A DNA stretch of 64,000 bases, taken from the NCBI GenBank assembly GCA_016808115.1, contig JAEQBH010001846.1, positions 62,001 through 126,000 on the forward strand, given 5' to 3'. The notes under the pieces were generated by a model. It worked only from the letters and a program-made list of their open reading frames with translations, was not told the origin of the DNA and did no database searches. The translations under genes were made by a program, and so were the position numbers. Positions 11,480 through 23,439 of this stretch are shown in pieces (the first letter of the stretch is position 1; every line of letters starts with the position of its first letter). Source of the DNA: Tetrastigma voinierianum (lineage: Eukaryota; Streptophyta; Magnoliopsida; Vitales; Vitaceae).

Positions 11480-12720
11480 GAAAATCACAAAGCATGATTC
11501 TAGTCAAGAAGATTATTAGAAAAAGCGACTGAAGAAGACCAGACACGACTCAAGATCGAAAGGTTTTGTATATGCAAGAAATTTTAAATGGTAATCCAAA
11601 GACATTGTCTAGAAATTTTAAGAATGAATAAGCAAGCATTTTTGCGACTCATGAGCATTAAAAAATAAAACACACAAAGACAATACATCAAGTTGAAGAA
11701 AAAATGGCGATGTTCCTTATGACATTAAATCACAACGGAGAAATCGTGTTACTAAAAGAAGTTATTCAACCATTCAACTCAAACCATACATCATTACTTC
11801 TCTATGAAGTACTGTGAGGCAATGCTTCTCTTCTAAGAGAGAGGTGATCGCGTCACCTTAAGCATCGGGTTACTGCAAAATCATCCCCATCACGGTTAAG
11901 GGAAGTGTTTAAGGTAAAAAATAAATATAAGTTTCTTATTATTATCGCTGTTGTTGTTGTTGTTGTTGGCTTATTGTTATCGATATTTTTCTAATTAATA
12001 GGGTGCTTATTGCGCACTTGATGGGACGCTTGTTCGCGCGTTCAGTGGATACTCATCCGACAAACAAGTCCCTTTATAGATAAGAGGGAAGAGGAGAATG
12101 TTATCAAAAATGTTCTAGCAATATGTGACTTTAAATATGATTTACATTTGTTCAATGGATGGGAGGGAGAGCACATGACCAAGAGTATTATCGTAGACTA
12201 TAGCGTAATCCAAAAATACCCAATACTCTCCACTGTGTTAGTATAATTATCTTCTCGGGGCTATTATTAATAAATTCAGAATTAATTTATTTTATAATTT
12301 TTTATATAGATAAATATTATCTGGTGATGCTGCATATCCATTATACCGAGGTTTATGGTACCTTACCGTAATGCACGATATTGGTCACCGATTCGCAATG
12401 GTGTCCGCCAGACAAAAGAAGAGACATTCAACTACACACATGCCGACGAGGAATGTCATTGAGCGATCTGGAAGCCAAAGCTCGTTTTCCAATTTTAAAG
12501 AGGATGGCACCTATCCTTTTCAAGTATAGAGGAACATTGTTATTGCTTTCTTATGTGATATACATAACTATATTCGAAAAATTATCTATTGTCGATACTT
12601 TCGAGTGTGGTGAAAATGAGTATGGTGACAATCTCAGGATGCCCCCAAAATAATCATGAAGGCTACTACAAGTAAAGAGGGAAGAGCCGACGTCGTGATC
12701 ATTTTCATGATTAATTTAAG
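11480..12720 (+). pseudogene. PIF/Harbinger transposase (DDE_Tnp4-type) pseudogene
   Basis: Harbinger transposases are DDE nucleases that cut and paste their element. Visible in order: an N-terminal phrase VEEKMAMFLMTLNHN (11692-11736), typical just before the nuclease domain. The first catalytic Asp is in CALDGT (12011-12028). At about 12090-12230 comes NVLAICDFKYD, then FNGWEGE. The second Asp, normally in an Ala-His-Asp phrase, survives only in a shifted frame near 12170. A probable intron (GT at about 12240, AG at 12308) precedes a degraded Asp-Ala-Ala-Tyr-Pro, Leu-Tyr-Arg-Gly phrase. RNVIER (12449-12466) carries the catalytic Glu, and ARFPILKRMAP follows. Several frameshifts and stops make it non-functional. 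A GTT run at 11947-11967 splits the domain. No terminal inverted repeats were located. Confidence 0.75.
11947..11967. repeat. (GTT)n microsatellite
   Basis: About seven GTT units within the Harbinger remnant. Confidence 0.85.
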
Positions 12721-13131
12721 AGGAGGAAATATCAAAATCAACTAATATTTCATTAATTTTTGTTTTTATATTAAAAGTTTGGATAGTCTTAAAAAGTTTA
12801 GATTCTATTGGTTATTTTTTAAACATATTTATGTCTTTTTTTTATATTATGATTTATTTATGGATATATTTCTAGTGATTTTATTTTTTACAATAATTAA
12901 TAATTGAAGTGAAAAATAAAATATTATTAGAACTCTATTTATTTCGATAATATGTAATACAACAGATAATAAGGGTAAATATGCGTAAAATACATAATTT
13001 TCAAGATATTCAACATTTACGCTATCAAACAATATATTTATCTTTCGCATTCAATTGTCGGCAGAACTTATCAAATGGGGCTTTGGTAAAGATGCATTCA
13101 ACACTTTTCATTGAAATTCAAAGACTTAATT
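12721..13131. other. AT-rich spacer, no gene seen
   Basis: Very AT-rich, with no recognisable domain on either strand. Confidence 0.4.
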
Positions 13132-15345
13132 TGTGACGCCCAAAACCGAGGTGTCCGTTGACTTCACCGTCAATCCTGAACACTCTCCCGCGGATGCTCG
13201 GGTGACCCGACCTCACAAAACGCGTAGTCTCATTTGTACCTGAGCTCTACCCATATACAAACATGTCCCAACAATCCAATATAACATTTATATGGGAAAG
13301 GAAACGGCCTCTCGGGGCCCATACTAATATATACCATCAACATACCAACTATATGCCATAGTTTCAAGAGTTAGAATTTTACTTTATACAACATATTAAA
13401 AGTTTAAAGCATTCTAATACACGCACTACATTATAAAACCAAAGCCACATCCCTACTTTCTTCAAAGCTGCCTCTATGATGAGCCGCCTCGTGCGCTCCT
13501 CAGACTTAAATAATATAATTCTACCAGATTTGTGCTAATGCTCGCAGTGGAATCACCCTAAGTGGGTTACTCTCCACCTAAGTGCATATAATGCTCCAAG
13601 TAAACACACATTCAAGCAAATTCGCGATCCTACTTGAATGTCTAAATGTGACCAACCCACGCCCCGAGTCTCACCGACTTCACACTTCGTCTGCCATGTA
13701 TGAGAAAACATCTTTTTCAAAACAATTATCATTTGTTAAAACTATACTACCGGCTTATCGGTAAAATTATGGGACTACCTCGAGGCGACGTGTTGAGAAC
13801 CTTCCTAAATGCTCGCGCCCTCATCCGAAATGATCCGTGACCGGCCTCCCAACCCCATTCTCCTGGAATTCATCCTCGCGGAAATTCCTTTCAAAAACGC
13901 TGCTTTTCCTTCAATTTTTCATGTCATGTACTCACCTAATTTCTAGGCTACCCCAATGCATATGAGATGCATTATGCCATTTCACACAATATATACAACA
14001 CATGCAAATATACCGTATATACAACACATGCAAATATACCATCATACATATATTTACATAATTTACAATTACACCACATGTAATTCAACAATATCAACCA
14101 TCACCCAAATTAGCTCACTTGAGCTAAACACAATCTCATCTCCAATGGCCTACACCCACAATTATATTCCATATAATTGTGACATCATATTAACACATCA
14201 AGCATTAACATATTAATTTCCACACAACTCAAGTCATTCTATAATTTCTCAATCCATTACACAAAAATTAGCTCGTGTGGGCTAATTAACGAACACGAGC
14301 AATTCGATTTGAATCACTCACCCAAACACATTCTCTCACAAAAATATTTTGAGAACACTATTCACGGGGGGACTATTCATGTGTCACTATTCACATCACT
14401 ATTCATGTGAATAGTACCTCTCGGGTTACTGTTCACGGCCAATCACCCGACATCGGTTCCACTTTGTGAACCCGAAATCCATGGCCATTTCCGGCATCAT
14501 ACACACCAACACAATTTATTTCATAAATTATGAAACAAACACTCGGGATACAAATTTCCTACACGCCACAGACTGGTCCAAATGGCCTAAAATTCTTAAC
14601 AATCTCTGGCCCTGCTTGGGACTGATCAAACGACCGCTCAAGGCCTCTCAAACCAACTCGAAACATTACAAAACACTTAAACAAAGTGTAACTTCAAGTT
14701 GATAAACCCCCACTCACTGAGTTTGACGAAACTTCAACTTTTTGGTGTCCACGCCGTAGCCTCATCGCGCAGATCAACCCTCTTTGCTCTTTCGGCCCCG
14801 ACGAAAAACCCGCATCCGATTCAGATCCGAGAAAGAAGCGAAAAGAAGAAAATAAAAAATGGGCACAAAATCTTTCTCCTCTCTCTACGCCTCCCTCTCC
14901 GTCCCGTCCGTTTCGCCCCCCTTTTTATGAATTTATTTTATTTTTTTTCATTTTATAATTATTATAATATTATTATATTATTCTTATTATTGTATTATTA
15001 TTTGATATTTATAGTTCATATTACTTTATTCGGGTCCGTTTTTGTGCCGAAAAAAATTATTTCTTTTCAATTCACTTTATTTTAAATGAACTTAACCCAT
15101 GTCATTTTTCGACTTCCGGTATTTTCATAAAATCTCGCCCTCAAGCCACGACGATTTATCACCTGCAAATTGCAAATATTATGACTGCCTCGCATTCAAC
15201 GAATTTTTGGGTCACTAGATTTCGCGACCTAATTCTAACAACAGAGTCCGCTTCATCATCCGAGATCTAGAGAATTTTCTGCCAACCGAAATTACCGTTT
15301 TTTACTCCTTTTCTAAAATTGAATTTTTCTCGTTTATATGGTTCT
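13132..15345 (-). repeat. Gypsy LTR, reverse strand (about 2.2 kb)
   Basis: The minus-strand end reads GGGCGTCACA (plus strand TGTGACGCCC at 13132). The reverse of the ACTTAGGTGGAGAGTAACC motif lies at about 13560-13583. A cluster of TATTCAC/TGTTCAC words sits at 14345-14432, including the palindrome CTATTCATGTGAATAG. The start, near 15340 on the minus strand, reads like the A-rich LTR opening of the family but lacks a clean TG. No flanking target duplication could be matched. Frames open here, such as at 14699-15085, are simple AT-rich sequence. Confidence 0.55.
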
Positions 15346-16009
15346 TCGCACTTATTTTTCAACACCTAATTTTTTCATTTTATCAAACAAGATCTTAGTT
15401 TCTTTTTAAACTTAGGGTAGCGTTGCTTTTCGACTTAACGCCTAAATAATTTTCATCATTAAGCTGTTTGTTTTTTTAAAATTTTCATGACTTATTGCTG
15501 AAATTTTTTTAAAAAAGTTATGAATAGAAAAAGTGAAAATATTTAGCTTTTTCTATTTAGAAAAAGTCATTTTCCACAAAAATAAGAAAAATTCAATCAT
15601 TTTCCAACAAGAAGAAGATGTAGCAATATACACTACTGTAGATGACATAACGGAGGGTTTGGGACTACTAGCCTCATCCCTACCCGACTGCTTATTTTTT
15701 TCAATTCCCAACCAATCTCATTTAAAAATTGAACAGCATGGGCAGAGATGAAAATTCCCAAACTCAAAAAAGGCTTTTACATTTTATTTTTTAATTTTAA
15801 TTTTTTTATATTTGCTTTTTTATTTTTATTATATTAAAATTAATATTTTTCATAAAAATAAAAATATTATAATTTTTTATAAATTATTTATTAAAAAACA
15901 TTATAATAATAATTATTATTTATATTAAAGTATAAAAATAAAATAATAAAAATTATTTTTAAAATATAATCAAGGCTTATTATTATTTTGATATATGACT
16001 ATATTGTTT
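15346..16009. other. AT-rich insert between two LTR starts
   Basis: No gene seen. It opens with a short TIR-like sequence (GGTAGCGTTGCTTTT at about 15416). The rest is mostly A/T. Confidence 0.3.
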
Positions 16010-16352
16010 ATTCGGTCCGTTTCTACCCGAAACAATTTATTTCTTTCAGCTCACTTTATTTTAAATGAATCTTAAATTTTTAAAGCTCATTTCCTGACTC
16101 GAGATTTTCGTAAAAATCTCGTCCCCGAGTCATCAGCAACTTATCACTCCGAAAATCGAAAATTTCCCGCTTGTCTCATAATTCCACGAATCCTGTGTCA
16201 CTTGATTTAAGAGACTAATTAACTACAAGCAGTCGTTTCTTCATCCGAGATCTAGAGTAATTTTCTAAGCTTCCCCGAACTCCTTACGATAATTGGCTAT
16301 TTTTATTAACATTTTGCCATTTTGAAAATTTCTAATTTTCTCAGTTTTACAG
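16010..16352 (-). repeat. Second copy of the LTR start
   Basis: Homologous to 15020-15345 (shared words TTATTCGG(G)TCCG, TTCACTTTATTTTAAATGAA-like, CATCCGAGATCTAGAG). On the minus strand it opens TGTAAAACTGAGAAAATT at about 16352, a clean LTR start. So about 340 bp of one LTR start is duplicated here. Confidence 0.55.
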
Positions 16353-16484
16353 AGAGTAACACACCGAACCCGTCTCGATTTGAGAAAATAAATCCAAACT
16401 TTAAAACCATTAAAATTAAATTAAACATGTGCCATTAAGAGTGAGTGAGGGACGAATCCAAAACACTAGTCCCGCTTGTCATCC

Positions 16485-16607
16485 CTACTACTACCCCAGT
16501 ATCGTTAAAAACAAACAACTTAATACTTAATGTTATTAAGTACTATTCAGTATTAAGCTCGAAAAAAGTTATATTCAGTATTAAGTAAAAAAAACAAACA
16601 CCACCTT
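16485..16607. repeat. MITE-like terminal sequence
   Basis: Internal words TTAATACTTAA, TATTAAG and CAGTATTAAG are repeated in both orientations. The right edge (ACAAACACCACCTTA) is an inverted partner of the left edge at about 15412-15430. This suits a small hAT-like or other TIR element, but neither class nor full extent is proven. Confidence 0.35.
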
Positions 16608-16629
16608 AGTTTCTTTTAATTTCGAGCCA

Positions 16630-16672
16630 GCCCGAAAAAATCGGGCCAACCCGAAAAAATCGGGCCAACCCA
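16630..16672. repeat. Palindromic tandem CCCGAAAAAATCGGG
   Basis: Two adjacent 19-bp units of CCCGAAAAAATCGGGCCAA are followed by a partial third. Each unit contains an inverted repeat (CCCGA / TCGGG). Confidence 0.7.
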
Positions 16673-16759
16673 GCCCGAGCTCGATTGACCCAACGGTCTA
16701 GTCAAGTCGGGTCACATCTGACCTCATTTTTTCGGACCAATAAACTAGTAGCCCAACTT

Positions 16760-18620
16760 ACCATATATATTTTCAGTTAGTCGCTAGTCTCTGCCTGCCC
16801 AAATTATCAGCTATAAGGAGGAGATGAGAGTATGTGGGTACCATGAGGGACAATTTTTGGTTTAAATATGATGTTACTGTTTAAAGTTTGGATAATTTTG
16901 TGAACTTATAACTTGTTTTGATAGTTTATAAAAAATGAGTTTCTATTTTTCTCATTTTTGATGTTTCTTGTCATGTAAACATAATTCCCCATATTTTGTT
17001 TATGATCCATCTTCTTGCTCTCATGTCACAAACCCAACTCATAATTAGTTTAGGTTATTAGAATTAAAGGTGATTTGAATAAAAAAGCCTTTGAAAACCC
17101 AATGTTGATTTTGACAAAAATGTTTATGTTTTCTTACAAAAATAATCACTTTTTTAAAAGCCAAAGTAAATACATGAGAGGGAGAAAGAATATTTATTCA
17201 AAATAAGTTGTTTTTGAAGAAAAATATGGGAAAACTACATTCACAAATTTAAGATTAATAGATGTTTTTTAACCAAATATCTTTAGAATCTTTCATTAAA
17301 TGAATATAAATCTATGCTCACAAAGTTTATGCAATTCAAACACAACCAGCCTCCACTTCCACACCTTTACCTAAAAACAACACACATTCAATTAGTCTAT
17401 GTTGTATGCCCAGCTCATGCCTATGCCTGGCGCCGATACTAAGCTCGGGTTTCTAGAGAGACATGGTCATCAATTTCACATTTCTATGAAGAACAACATT
17501 ATAAACAAAAATGTTGAACTGAGTACCATTGGAAAAAACAGAGAATTATCATATCTCATGGCACATTTATGACTTATGATACTCTGATGAGGTTGATTAA
17601 AAGGGTTAGTTCCTAAGCAGCAAGGGCAATTCTCTTCCACTTGCTCCTAAAACAATCGATATTCATAGTTACTTATTTGATGCACAATTCATCAAATATT
17701 GTTATTGAATTTTCATTGTCTCACTTATTTGTATTCATTTCTAAAGCTACATTTAGAACAAAAATGGAAAGAAATAAAATTTTGAGAAAATGAAAATAGT
17801 TTTAAATTTAATAAATTAATTCAATATGTTTATTCAAACTCATTTTATTTTGTTTCTTGTATTATATAAAGACTACAGAAATTAAAAATATGTAAAATTT
17901 TGATAAATTTTTATTATATTCGATTTTTCTTTATATTTTTTTACCAACTCAAATACGATAAAACTACTTAAGTTATTGTTTTTTCATTCTTTAGTACTTT
18001 TCGGATTTCAAACTGATAGGTGATAAGTCCTATTCAAAGATTAAAGATAAAGATGCTCTCTTTGAGTGAAAACGAACCACAAAACTGAATTTTTCTTTGC
18101 ATTTTCCTTTTATTCATCAATGATAGTCATTTAAATACAAGCATAACATCAACCACTTCCCAAACTTTTACATGCAACGAATTCAAAAGCAACAAACTTC
18201 TAGACTCCGGGGATCTTACTTCAAAAAAGAACAAACTAAAAAGTAAAGGTTGATCTGATATTAAATATTATAAGCATGAAATAGACTCCATTAACCGGCT
18301 ATATCAAACCCACTTCATGCAAAGACTCCATTGCAACCTCTTACCTCCCGCTTATTCGCACTTCATTTTCGCGGCAATCAAACTAGTCAAGTGCTTCCGA
18401 GATCGACTGCCCTAGTCTTCCCATATGGATTCTCAGCCCATTCAAATACACTCGCTAATACCAACCACTTCATCTCTTATGTTTTGATCTTCGACGTGCA
18501 TATCACAAGCAGAGCCTAATAGATCCAAATATTTCTAAAGAGGAATATCAAAAACATTTATGAGGAAGTTTTAGATTATAACTGGGAAATAACACAAACG
18601 ATTATAACATCATACATCCC
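16760..18620. other. Intergenic, no gene recognised
   Basis: AT-rich sequence with short open frames only. I saw no domain, LTR end or inverted repeat. Confidence 0.35.
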
Positions 18621-18624
18621 ACCA

Positions 18625-19773
18625 TGAAAACAACTTCGTTCTCTTTATCCTTTCAAGTTTGAGTCTTATCTAGGGTTCTCTCATGCATGACAAAACAAAC
18701 ATCTTCAGCTGCATACAACAACATAAGGAGCTTAGTTTATTATATTATTAGTATTCCACCTATATTTGTATTAAAAGGAGATAATATATCATTAAAAAAA
18801 GGAGATAATATAAATGAGAAGAGAATATAATATATTATCTATTTGGGGATATTTGAAAAAATGTCTAGGTTGAATAAAATTCTTTAAAATATTAATAATA
18901 TTATATAAGTTTTATAAAAAAATAAAAAGGATTAACAAGAAAAGCAAATTAAAATGAATTGGATTTACTAATTTTTAGATGTAAAATGAAGATAAAATGA
19001 ATGGTTATTCTGGTTTGTTTGTATGCTTTTGTATTTTAGTATTATTTTAGTATAGCGTAATAAAAATTATTTATCTTATTCCCTAAATAACTAAATTTTT
19101 GAGAGAAAAAACCAAAGCTACAAAATAAAATTATTATTGAATGAACTAAATTGAATAAGATATCTTAAAAGTTCTTAGGTTTTAGAAGATTCATAAAGAA
19201 ATCGAAATAATATTGTAAATGAAAATAATGACAATAAAACAAAAAATCAGATCCTATAAATTTTCAACTTTTAATTGAAAATGTTCTTTTTTTTTTTTTT
19301 TAAAAAAAAACTTGTTAGAAGATGAGAGATTGAATTGAAATAATAAATGATTGCTTATCAAACATATCTAAAGATAAAAGAAATAGGAATGAATGATTCT
19401 CCTTGCCAACTAAAGCTCTGATGACCAATCATGAAAAATGATTCTTTTTACATTGATTGGTAAAAGTTTCTTGTAACTCATACTTCAGTGATGACAAGAA
19501 AGATGTGAATATTTTAGATTAATAAATTATGTTTATTGAATATTTTTATATTTATCATAAATTTATGATGCAGGATGATGGTAAGATTTTAACTGCCTTT
19601 GTTGTAGGTTTATTCTCGAACTTGGAGGAATTAAAACTCAATAGTCTCGATGCAGCATATGATGTCCCATTTCCATTTGAAATTTCATAAAGCATGAGAG
19701 GCATCATGTGGGATTCCATTCCATCCATTTAATATGATGCCCAAAGTTTGAAAGAGGTGGTTGTGGGTGATTG
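18625..19773 (+). repeat. Tandem duplication, copy 1 (resistance-gene intron plus LRR exon)
   Basis: Starts at AAAACAACTTCGTTCTC and repeats about 1,149 bp later. Shared landmarks are CTAGGGTTCTCTCATGCATG, GGAGATAATATATCATT, CAACTAAAGCTCT and GATGGTAAGATTTTAA. Most of the unit is intron-like, and its last 170 bp is an LRR exon fragment. Confidence 0.8.
19608..19773 (+). pseudogene. CC-NBS-LRR gene fragment, LRR exon (copy 1)
   Basis: Leucine-rich repeats in plant CC-NBS-LRR proteins recognise pathogen-derived or modified host proteins. After an intron-like TTGTAG acceptor at 19607 the frame reads a Leu-Glu-Glu-Leu-Lys-Leu phrase, the start of LRR exons in RPS2/At4g27190-type genes. The exon is short. 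It breaks off where the second copy of the tandem duplication begins, so it lacks the middle and end seen in the copy at 20757. Stops are present. It is too broken to assign to one gene. Confidence 0.5.
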
Positions 19774-20970
19774 TGAAAAACAACTTCGTTCTCTTTATCC
19801 TTTCAAGTTTGATTCTTATCTAGGGTTCTCTCATGCATGACAAAACAAACATCTTCAACTGCATATGTTCACCATAAGGAGCTAGTTTATTATATTATTA
19901 TATTCCACCTTATACATGTATTAAAAAGGAGATAATATATCATTAAAAAAAAGGAGATAATATAAAGACGAGAAGAGAATTTATTATATTATTTTATTTG
20001 TGGATATTTGAAAAAAGTCTAGGTTGAATAAAAATTCTTAAAATATTAATAATATTTTATAAGTTTTATAAAAAATTAAAAAAGGATTAACAAGAAAAGC
20101 CAACCAAATGAAATTGGATTTAATAATTTTTAGATGTAAAATGAAGATAAAATGAATGGCTATTTGGTTTATTTGTATGCTTTTGTATTTTAGTTTTATT
20201 TTAGTATAGTGGTAATAAAATTATTTATCTTATTCCCTAATAATTACACTTGAGAAAAAAAAAAAAACTAAAGCTACACATAAAATTATTGAAATAAATC
20301 CAAATTGAATAAGAGACTTTAAAAAGTTCTTAGGTTTTAGAAGATTTATAAAGAAATAGAAATAATATTGTGAGTGAAAAATAATGACAATAACAACAAA
20401 AATCGATCCTAGAAATTTTCAACTTTTAACTGGAAAAATAATTTCTTTTTAAAAAATTAACTTGTCCAAGGATGTGTATGATTTAATATGAAATAATAAA
20501 TGATTGCTTATCAAACATATCTATGATAAAAGACAAAGAGTGAATGATTGCTTGCCAACTAAAGCTCTTGATGACCGACCATGAAAAATGATTCTTTTTA
20601 CATTGATTTGCAAAAGTTTCTTGTAACTCATTTTCAAGGATGACACAAGAAAGATGTGAATATTTGAGGATTAATGAATTATGTTTAAAGAATATTTTTA
20701 TATATATCATAAATTTATGATGGATGATGGTAAGATTTTAATTATGCTTGTTGTAGGTTTATTCCCCAAAACTTGAGGAATTAAAACTCAATGAGTCTTT
20801 TCATGTTGAAGCAAGAAGACTCGTAGCATCCCTAATTTCCACCCGAAATCTCTATAAGTCACTTCGATCTTAAATGTGCATACTTTTTCCCATCTAGTAG
20901 ATCTTATCTCATTCCATTAGATACGGAGGTTCCAAAGTTTGAAAGAGGTGGTTTTGGGTGATTGTGAAGT
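19774..20970 (+). repeat. Tandem duplication, copy 2
   Basis: Second unit of the block that starts at 18625, collinear with it to the end of the unit. A more divergent third relative lies at about 48330-48970. Confidence 0.8.
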
Positions 20971-21478
20971 CCTAAAAAGCAAATATCATCAAAGACCTCA
21001 AACGGAGATAATAGGAATTCTCCCAAAATAGAAATCAAGTGTTAAAGAACAATGTGCACTATCAAGGGATATGCTACACGTACACCCTAGCAAAGGCATA
21101 GAGTTTGTGGGCCTCTCCCAAACAACCATAAGGAGGATGATCCGTCTATCATCTACACAAGTCAAGGACATATGGTCTCTTCAAAGTCCAACAGCTCTTT
21201 CAAGAATTTACCATCTGAGGTCATGGATGTCCATATCATTCACAAGTGTGCCATCTCATTTTGATATAGAGCTTCCAAATTTAAAAGACAGATGTGCATG
21301 TGTATGAATATGAACTCCTTAAGAACTGTGGGTGATTATGCTTCTAAGGAATTGATGGAAAAGAATCCCAAAGTTATAAACCTATGAAGTTAAGGAACTT
21401 ACTTAGATTGAGATGGATTGAAGACAAGAATGAAAGCATGAAAGACGTACGTAGTACCCTTAGGTGAAAACTGAAAAG
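20757..21478 (+). pseudogene. CC-NBS-LRR gene fragment, LRR exon (copy 2)
   Basis: Begins after a TTGTAG acceptor at 20756 and reaches a GTTAG donor-like site at 21479, the same borders as the LRR exon at 48843-49270. The frame begins with a Leu-Glu-Glu-Leu-Lys-Leu-type phrase. Further on, fragments equivalent to the 'DCEVLK' LRR region can be read. Many stops and shifts prevent any long translation, and the middle (21060-21300) is hard to align. Same strand as the other resistance-gene pieces in the window. I infer it is a decayed exon of the same family, not a working gene. Confidence 0.45.
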
Positions 21479-21489
21479 GTTAGTCTTCT

Positions 21490-21858
21490 CCTATATTGTT
21501 TTATTTTTCTCTCCCATATTTCCTATTTCTCCTCATACTATTTTTTTGGATATTTTGGTAGAAATATTCTATAAAAATAATAATTTACAAACAAAAAATT
21601 ATGAGAAAATATATTAACATTAATAATAAATTTAAAATTTAGTTTTAAATATACTTTATAGAAGAGATAATATGTTACTCGTTTCTAGATAAAATCAAAT
21701 CACCCTTATTTTAAATAATTATAAATTTTGATTTAATAGAGATTAAAAAATGATTAAGTAATATCCTATTTCTTTTGCATTTATAACAATTAACTTTCTT
21801 TTCTTTTTTTTTTTCTATCTAATTTAACTGAATAGTTCACCTTTGCATATTGAAAAAC
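21490..21858. other. AT-rich spacer, no gene seen
   Basis: AT-rich intron-like or intergenic sequence following the LRR exon. No motif recognised. Confidence 0.35.
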
Positions 21859-22069
21859 TGTAACACCCCAAATCCTGGGGGTTTTTTTTTTTTATTTAGT
21901 TACTATCCAAGTTTGTCGCGATAGAGAAATCTATATCGCGATGTAATCCTCTGGTCACTGCCCTACCGTTTCGCACCTGGGCCCTGGTCGGTGGCGCATT
22001 AGAGCCGTCTCTATCGTGGTCCCGCTTATCAGATGAGGCCAACATTCACGCGAACGGAAACTCTCTCTC

Positions 22070-22720
22070 ACTCCAACCAACTCCTGCCGCGACATAAAAA
22101 TACCCAATCGCGACATAAAGCCCTCCAGCCCGACCAATCCATGTCGAAACATGTAAATTCCTCGGGTCACAACACCAAATCTCTCCCTTTGGCCACACTC
22201 AGTCGTGACATAACATAACTCTGTCGCGACATAAACCTCTCCACCATTACCAACTCTATCATGACATAAAAACATTTTGTCGCGACAAGAAAATGTCTGG
22301 CCTGGCCAAACTGTGTTGCGACATAAAACACTCTGTCGCGACATAAAGTCCCCCCGCCTCAGCGACTTATTGCAACATAGAAATATTCTCAAGGCGGTTA
22401 TTGAAACCATCGGGCCTTAACCCCACTCTCGCCATCAGCAAAAATTGCCTCGTCAGAACGGCAGTATTTGCCGGCCCAAACTTCCACCCCTCCGGGTCGC
22501 GACATAAGATGCCCTGTCGTGACACAATTCCATGAAATCTTGTCGCGACACCCTTTATCGTTGCATGCCCAGGACCCTGTCGCAACATGGAGAACCATGT
22601 TGCGACAGTTTCCATTGCTTAAACCTGTGAACTATGTCGCGGTCATCGTGGAACCCCACGCGACACAAGACTGGGGTGGTGCACCCGCACACGACCAGGA
22701 AACCGATGTCGCGACCTAGC
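22070..22720. repeat. Tandem array of GTCGCGAC palindromes
   Basis: At least six exact GTCGCGAC words occur (for example 22223, 22279, 22335, and near 22496, 22542 and 22706), plus about as many one-change versions such as GTCGTGAC and GTTGCGAC. The first part is a 56-bp-period tandem repeat with two palindromes about 20 bp apart in each unit, usually followed by ATAAA. Spacing becomes irregular after about 22365. Confidence 0.85.
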
Positions 22721-22804
22721 ATGCAATAGCCGGCCGTAAGAGCCTTCCCGCACTTCCTCGGCTTCCTACTTCTTAAACGCAGCAAATTAATATCTTCAGA
22801 TATA

Positions 22805-22871
22805 TATGATATATATATATGATGAGGTGAGATAAGAAAGAGGATATATATATTATATATATATATATATG

Positions 22872-22911
<40 letters not shown>
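22805..22911. repeat. (TA)n microsatellite, interrupted
   Basis: Several TA runs broken by GATGAGG-type interruptions, the longest at about 22872-22911. Confidence 0.9.
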
Positions 22912-22914
<3 letters not shown>

Positions 22915-23439
22915 GTAGGCAGTACTAAATCTAGGAAACTTTCCAACACCTTAATGAGTAGATCCAAAAAAATAAGTTTTTATTACAAAACTTCTCCTGT
23001 ACACATACAAAACTGGATATTCTATCCAGAATATTACAAAGCCATAAAATAAGCTAGGATCAGGCCTTCTCCCTTACTACTATGGTCTCAAATGAGTTCC
23101 TTGTTCGATGGACCCTGGGATTCGGGATTCCCTTCTCGGATGGAGCCTCCCAAAGGTTCTGTGTCCTTCACTCCCGCCTCCTCAAGGGTACAATCCGTAA
23201 GGACATAGGTGGGGTGAGCAGACGGCTTCCTAGGAAAATCCTCCCAAACTCGAACAAGGTTTAGAAAAAAATATGGAAAACGACGGTTCATTTTTCACAT
23301 AATCAGTAGGATGACAATGCATATAAACAGCATTTTCAAATAAATTTCGTGTTTATGTAAAAACAGTAACTAAATGAATAAACGAACACCGCGTAAAAGA
23401 ATTAATAATCGATTTCACCATAAACAATTTCTAATAAAT

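Noticed and set aside
14699..15085. 128-codon open frame on the plus strand
   Set aside because: Antisense to a reverse-strand LTR. Its second half is Phe/Tyr/Ile from simple AT sequence.
21955..22410. 151-codon open frame on the minus strand, rich in repeated Met-Ser-Arg and Cys phrases
   Set aside because: It is a by-product of the GTCGCGAC tandem array. There is no domain, it overlaps other open frames in the same array, and a 56-bp period cannot keep one frame.
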